NCBI GenBank assembly: GCA_031262985.1
Contig: JAISGQ010000010.1
Coordinates: 1 to 43,777, forward strand
Direction: 5' to 3'
Source of the DNA: Oscillospiraceae bacterium
Lineage (GTDB): Bacteria > Bacillota > Clostridia > Oscillospirales > Acutalibacteraceae
Length of the DNA: 43,777 nucleotides
The position numbers were made by a program, and so were the translations under genes. The notes below the pieces were generated by a model. It was not told the DNA's origin. It did not search any database and worked only from the letters and a program-made list of their open reading frames with translations. Below, piece after piece: positions 41,950 through 43,777 of this stretch. How positions within the stretch are numbered: the first letter of the stretch is position 1; each line of letters begins with the position of its first letter.

Positions 41950-42681
41950 TCACATTTCCCCTCTGGCGAACATCACGGCAGTCAGCGCGGCGAGTGCGGC
42001 GGTCTCGGTTCGGAGTATCCGACTGCCGAGCGACACCGTGACAGCTCCGAGGGAGGCGAGGGTCTCCGCCTCCGAGGGGTCAAACCCGCCCTCAGGACCG
42101 ATAATCACGCCTATGTCGGAGGCGGAAGAGCCGCCCATAACTTTCGAGAGAGGACGACCGCCGCCCTCGTAGCAGAAAATCAGCAGATCATGCCTACCGA
42201 GCAGGTCGCCTATGGCGGAGAACTTGACGGGGAGTGAAATTTTCGGGATAATCCCCCTGCCGCACTGCTTTGCCGCCTCCAGAGCGTGACGGCAGAGCCG
42301 CTCGTGCTTCTTCTCCGCGCTCTTTCGGTCGGGACGCGCAACCGAACGCGCCGTAACTACAGGTACGACCTCCATAGCTCCCAGCTCCACCGCCTTTTCC
42401 GTGATGAACTCCAGCTTGTCGCCCTTGGGGTAGCCTTGGTAGAGAGTGACGCTTACGTGCGGTTCTGACTGCGTTCTCTCCCTGCTCTCTATGTGGAGGA
42501 AGACGCTCCCCGCGCCTATCTCCGAGATTGTGCAGATGTAGTCGGTGTTGCGTGTGTCGCACACGGTGACGCTCTGCCCCGCCTTCATTCGCAGTGATTT
42601 TGTGATGTGGGAGGCGTCGTCTCCCGAAATTGTGATGAAGTCGCCTTGTATATCGCTTGAATTAACAAAGAATCGCGGCAT
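41950..42681 (-). CDS. rsmE: 16S rRNA (uracil-1498-N3)-methyltransferase
   Basis: This 243-aa SPOUT-class enzyme methylates U1498 of 16S rRNA. The N-terminal PUA-like domain (MPRFFVNS, HITKSLRMKAG) is followed by the knotted domain with GYPKGDKLEFITEKAVELG, IGPEGGF and LGSRILRTETA, the usual SAM-binding signatures. Length fits the family. In many Firmicutes the gene stands next to prmA and dnaJ; here dnaJ is 3 kb away and prmA is absent, which suggests the region was broken up, with repeats at the breaks. Confidence 0.95.
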   Translation of the reverse strand: MPRFFVNSSDIQGDFITISGDDASHITKSLRMKAGQSVTVCDTRNTDYICTISEIGAGSVFLHIESRERTQSEPHVSVTLYQGYPKGDKLEFITEKAVELGAMEVVPVVTARSVARPDRKSAEKKHERLCRHALEAAKQCGRGIIPKISLPVKFSAIGDLLGRHDLLIFCYEGGGRPLSKVMGGSSASDIGVIIGPEGGFDPSEAETLASLGAVTVSLGSRILRTETAALAALTAVMFARGEM

Positions 42682-42716
42682 AAGATAAGTTCCTTTCTGT
42701 GGTGGGGTGTGGGAGT

Positions 42717-42825
42717 TCAGTTGACAGTTGACAAGTGACAGGTGACAGTTATCCGCCTGCGGGCGGGGGGGAGGTTCAGTTGAAAGTTAAAAATTGAAAG
42801 TTGAAAGTTGTCCGCCTGCGGGCGG
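42717..42825. repeat. Two capped heptamer units with different words
   Basis: Unit 1 has TTCAG, TTGACAG-type words, then hairpin CCGCC-TGCG-GGCGG (42753-42766). Unit 2 has TTCAG, TTGAAAG-type words, then the same hairpin (42812-42825). The caps are identical while the heptamers differ. The block ends 6 nt before the lgt stop codon. Confidence 0.9.
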
Positions 42826-42831
42826 AGGAGA

Positions 42832-43635
42832 CTATCTGCTTCTCCTCGTGCTTTTCGCCAACGCCGCGAGCCGTCCTCCCCACAGGAGTGCCGCGCCCGC
42901 AAGCATCAGCAGCAGGCTTATCCACTGGGAGGTCGATAGCCCCGCAAATACCCCGCGTACCGAATCGTACCGAAGGAACTCCGCCGTAAACCTAAAAACC
43001 GAGTAGCATATTAAGTATAGCCCGCTGACCACACCGCGCCGCCGCTCCCTCCTTGAAAACAGCAGGAGGAAAATAAACAGGCACACATTAAATCCTGCCT
43101 CCAAAAGCTGCGAGGGGAAGAGCGAGACCCCGACAGGCGCGTTTCCCACGTTGTGTGCGGGAAATCGAACTCCCCACGGAGCAGGCGCGGGAACTCCGTA
43201 GCAGCAGCCCGCCGCGAAGCAGCCAAGCCGCCCGAACGCGTGGGCGAGCGGCAGGAACGGGAGGAGGAAGTCGGCGAACTGAATCAGACTGAGCTTACAC
43301 AGCTTGCAGTAGAGTAACGCTCCGAGTACTCCCCCCGCGAAGCCGCCGTAGAACACCATGCCGCCCGACAGCAGAGTGGGGAGGAAGTCGCCCCTGCCGA
43401 ATGCGTCGGCGAGGTGGGTTCTCATGTGGGGAGTTACCAGTATGTAGAGCAGCTTCGCGCCTACTGCGGCGGCGGCTACGGAGACTACTGCGCCTAAGTA
43501 GACGTCGCCTACTTGTATTCGTTTGGTTCTCCTCGCACGGAGACAGGCGAGGAGAATCGCGGCTACTGCACCTACGAGGATACACAGCCCGTACGAGGGG
43601 ATTTTGTTTTCTCCAATTGTTATAAAGGGAAGCAA
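42832..43635 (-). CDS. lgt: Prolipoprotein diacylglyceryl transferase
   Basis: This 267-aa membrane enzyme moves diacylglycerol from phosphatidylglycerol to the lipobox cysteine of prolipoproteins, the step before LspA. It has about seven membrane segments. The signature HAFGRLGCFAAGCCYG and the later FPSQLLEA are typical. The start is TTG at 43635 with AAGGAGG 8 nt upstream. An in-frame extension to 43767 would be read from hairpin-repeat copy E and is rejected; the ATG inside the ribosome site is out of frame. The C-terminus ends in a basic tail. Confidence 0.93.
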   Translation of the reverse strand: MLPFITIGENKIPSYGLCILVGAVAAILLACLRARRTKRIQVGDVYLGAVVSVAAAAVGAKLLYILVTPHMRTHLADAFGRGDFLPTLLSGGMVFYGGFAGGVLGALLYCKLCKLSLIQFADFLLPFLPLAHAFGRLGCFAAGCCYGVPAPAPWGVRFPAHNVGNAPVGVSLFPSQLLEAGFNVCLFIFLLLFSRRERRRGVVSGLYLICYSVFRFTAEFLRYDSVRGVFAGLSTSQWISLLLMLAGAALLWGGRLAALAKSTRRSR

Positions 43636-43656
43636 AATGCCATCCTCCTTCTGATT

Positions 43657-43777
43657 AAAATCTGTTGCCAAGGAGTTAGAGTTTGGGTCAAGCCTTTGCA
43701 AAGGCTTGCATGGTTCACATTCAAAATTAACTAACAAAACAATGCAAGAAAAGCCCAAAAAACCCATATGCGAAAGC
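43657..43777. repeat. Hairpin-train repeat, copy E (cut by the window end)
   Basis: Begins with AAAATCTGTTGCCAAGG 22 nt upstream of the lgt start codon. It shows the CAAGCCTTT stem and the first half of the AT-rich arm, so it belongs to the long form. The rest lies outside the window. Confidence 0.88.

Noticed and set aside
43636-43767. N-terminal extension of lgt by 44 residues
   Set aside because: It would be encoded by hairpin-repeat copy E, crosses the ribosome site, and has no counterpart in the Lgt family.

Overview
The window looks like chromosomal DNA from an endospore-forming, Gram-positive member of the Clostridia. Order Oscillospirales (Ruminococcaceae-like) is my best guess, made from gene content and not from any search. 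The supporting signs are a two-subunit transketolase, SpoIIID, HrcA with a perfect CIRCE operator, SepF/YlmH/DivIVA, IreB, YlbF next to MiaB, rubrerythrin, a tiny 2[4Fe-4S] ferredoxin, GGAGG ribosome sites and sigma-A-like promoters. No rRNA, tRNA, phage, insertion sequence or CRISPR array was seen.

Layout. At 243-2042 lie the two transketolase subunits. From 2469 to 20923 the minus strand carries a long housekeeping cluster, in transcription order miaB, ylbF-like, HAD phosphatase, mutS, mutL, miaA, a HlyD-like membrane protein, a YggS-type PLP protein, sepF, ylmH, divIVA, ileS, lspA, rluD and a Cof-type HAD phosphatase. It joins tRNA modification, mismatch repair, division-site placement and envelope functions. 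At 21103-24755 are a plus-strand DUF975 membrane protein and a VOC protein, convergent with a two-component system. At 24965-30257 are a TOPRIM/DUF4093 protein, holA, comEC and a phosphoribosyltransferase. At 30752-33639 are a DUF2804 protein, spoIIID, a MarR-type regulator, a small conserved protein and ireB. At 33811-38936 is the heat-shock operon hrcA-grpE-dnaK-dnaJ behind a CIRCE-controlled promoter. At 39380-43635 are ferredoxin, a GH130 glycoside phosphorylase, rubrerythrin, rsmE and lgt.

The genes are mostly ordinary; the unusual part is between them. (1) A 210-330 bp repeat occurs five times (A 2094, B 25651, C 26043 inverted, D 30290, E 43657). It is a train of small hairpins, several with compensatory base changes between copies. 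Four of the five copies sit 20-55 nt upstream of a start codon, in the same orientation to that gene. It comes in a long form with an AT-rich palindromic arm and a short form without it. (2) A second family consists of 7-nt tandem words in three versions (TTGACAG, TTGAAAG, ATGATGA-like). They are often capped by a CCGCC...GGCGG hairpin and often arranged as facing inverted pairs. They are confined to gaps between genes from 31.8 kb to the end and reach into the hrcA leader and the last codons of the GH130 gene. (3) A third, diverged pair of about 95 bp flanks the ferredoxin gene in inverted orientation. The first family is the best candidate for an undescribed structured RNA or mobile hairpin element.

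Start codons were reassigned from ribosome-binding-site spacing for lspA, the HlyD-like gene, miaA, the second HAD gene, the response regulator, the VOC gene, the phosphoribosyltransferase, spoIIID, the 84-aa protein, hrcA, dnaK, GH130 and lgt. The ireB start was reassigned from family alignment. All motif, domain and family calls are by eye.
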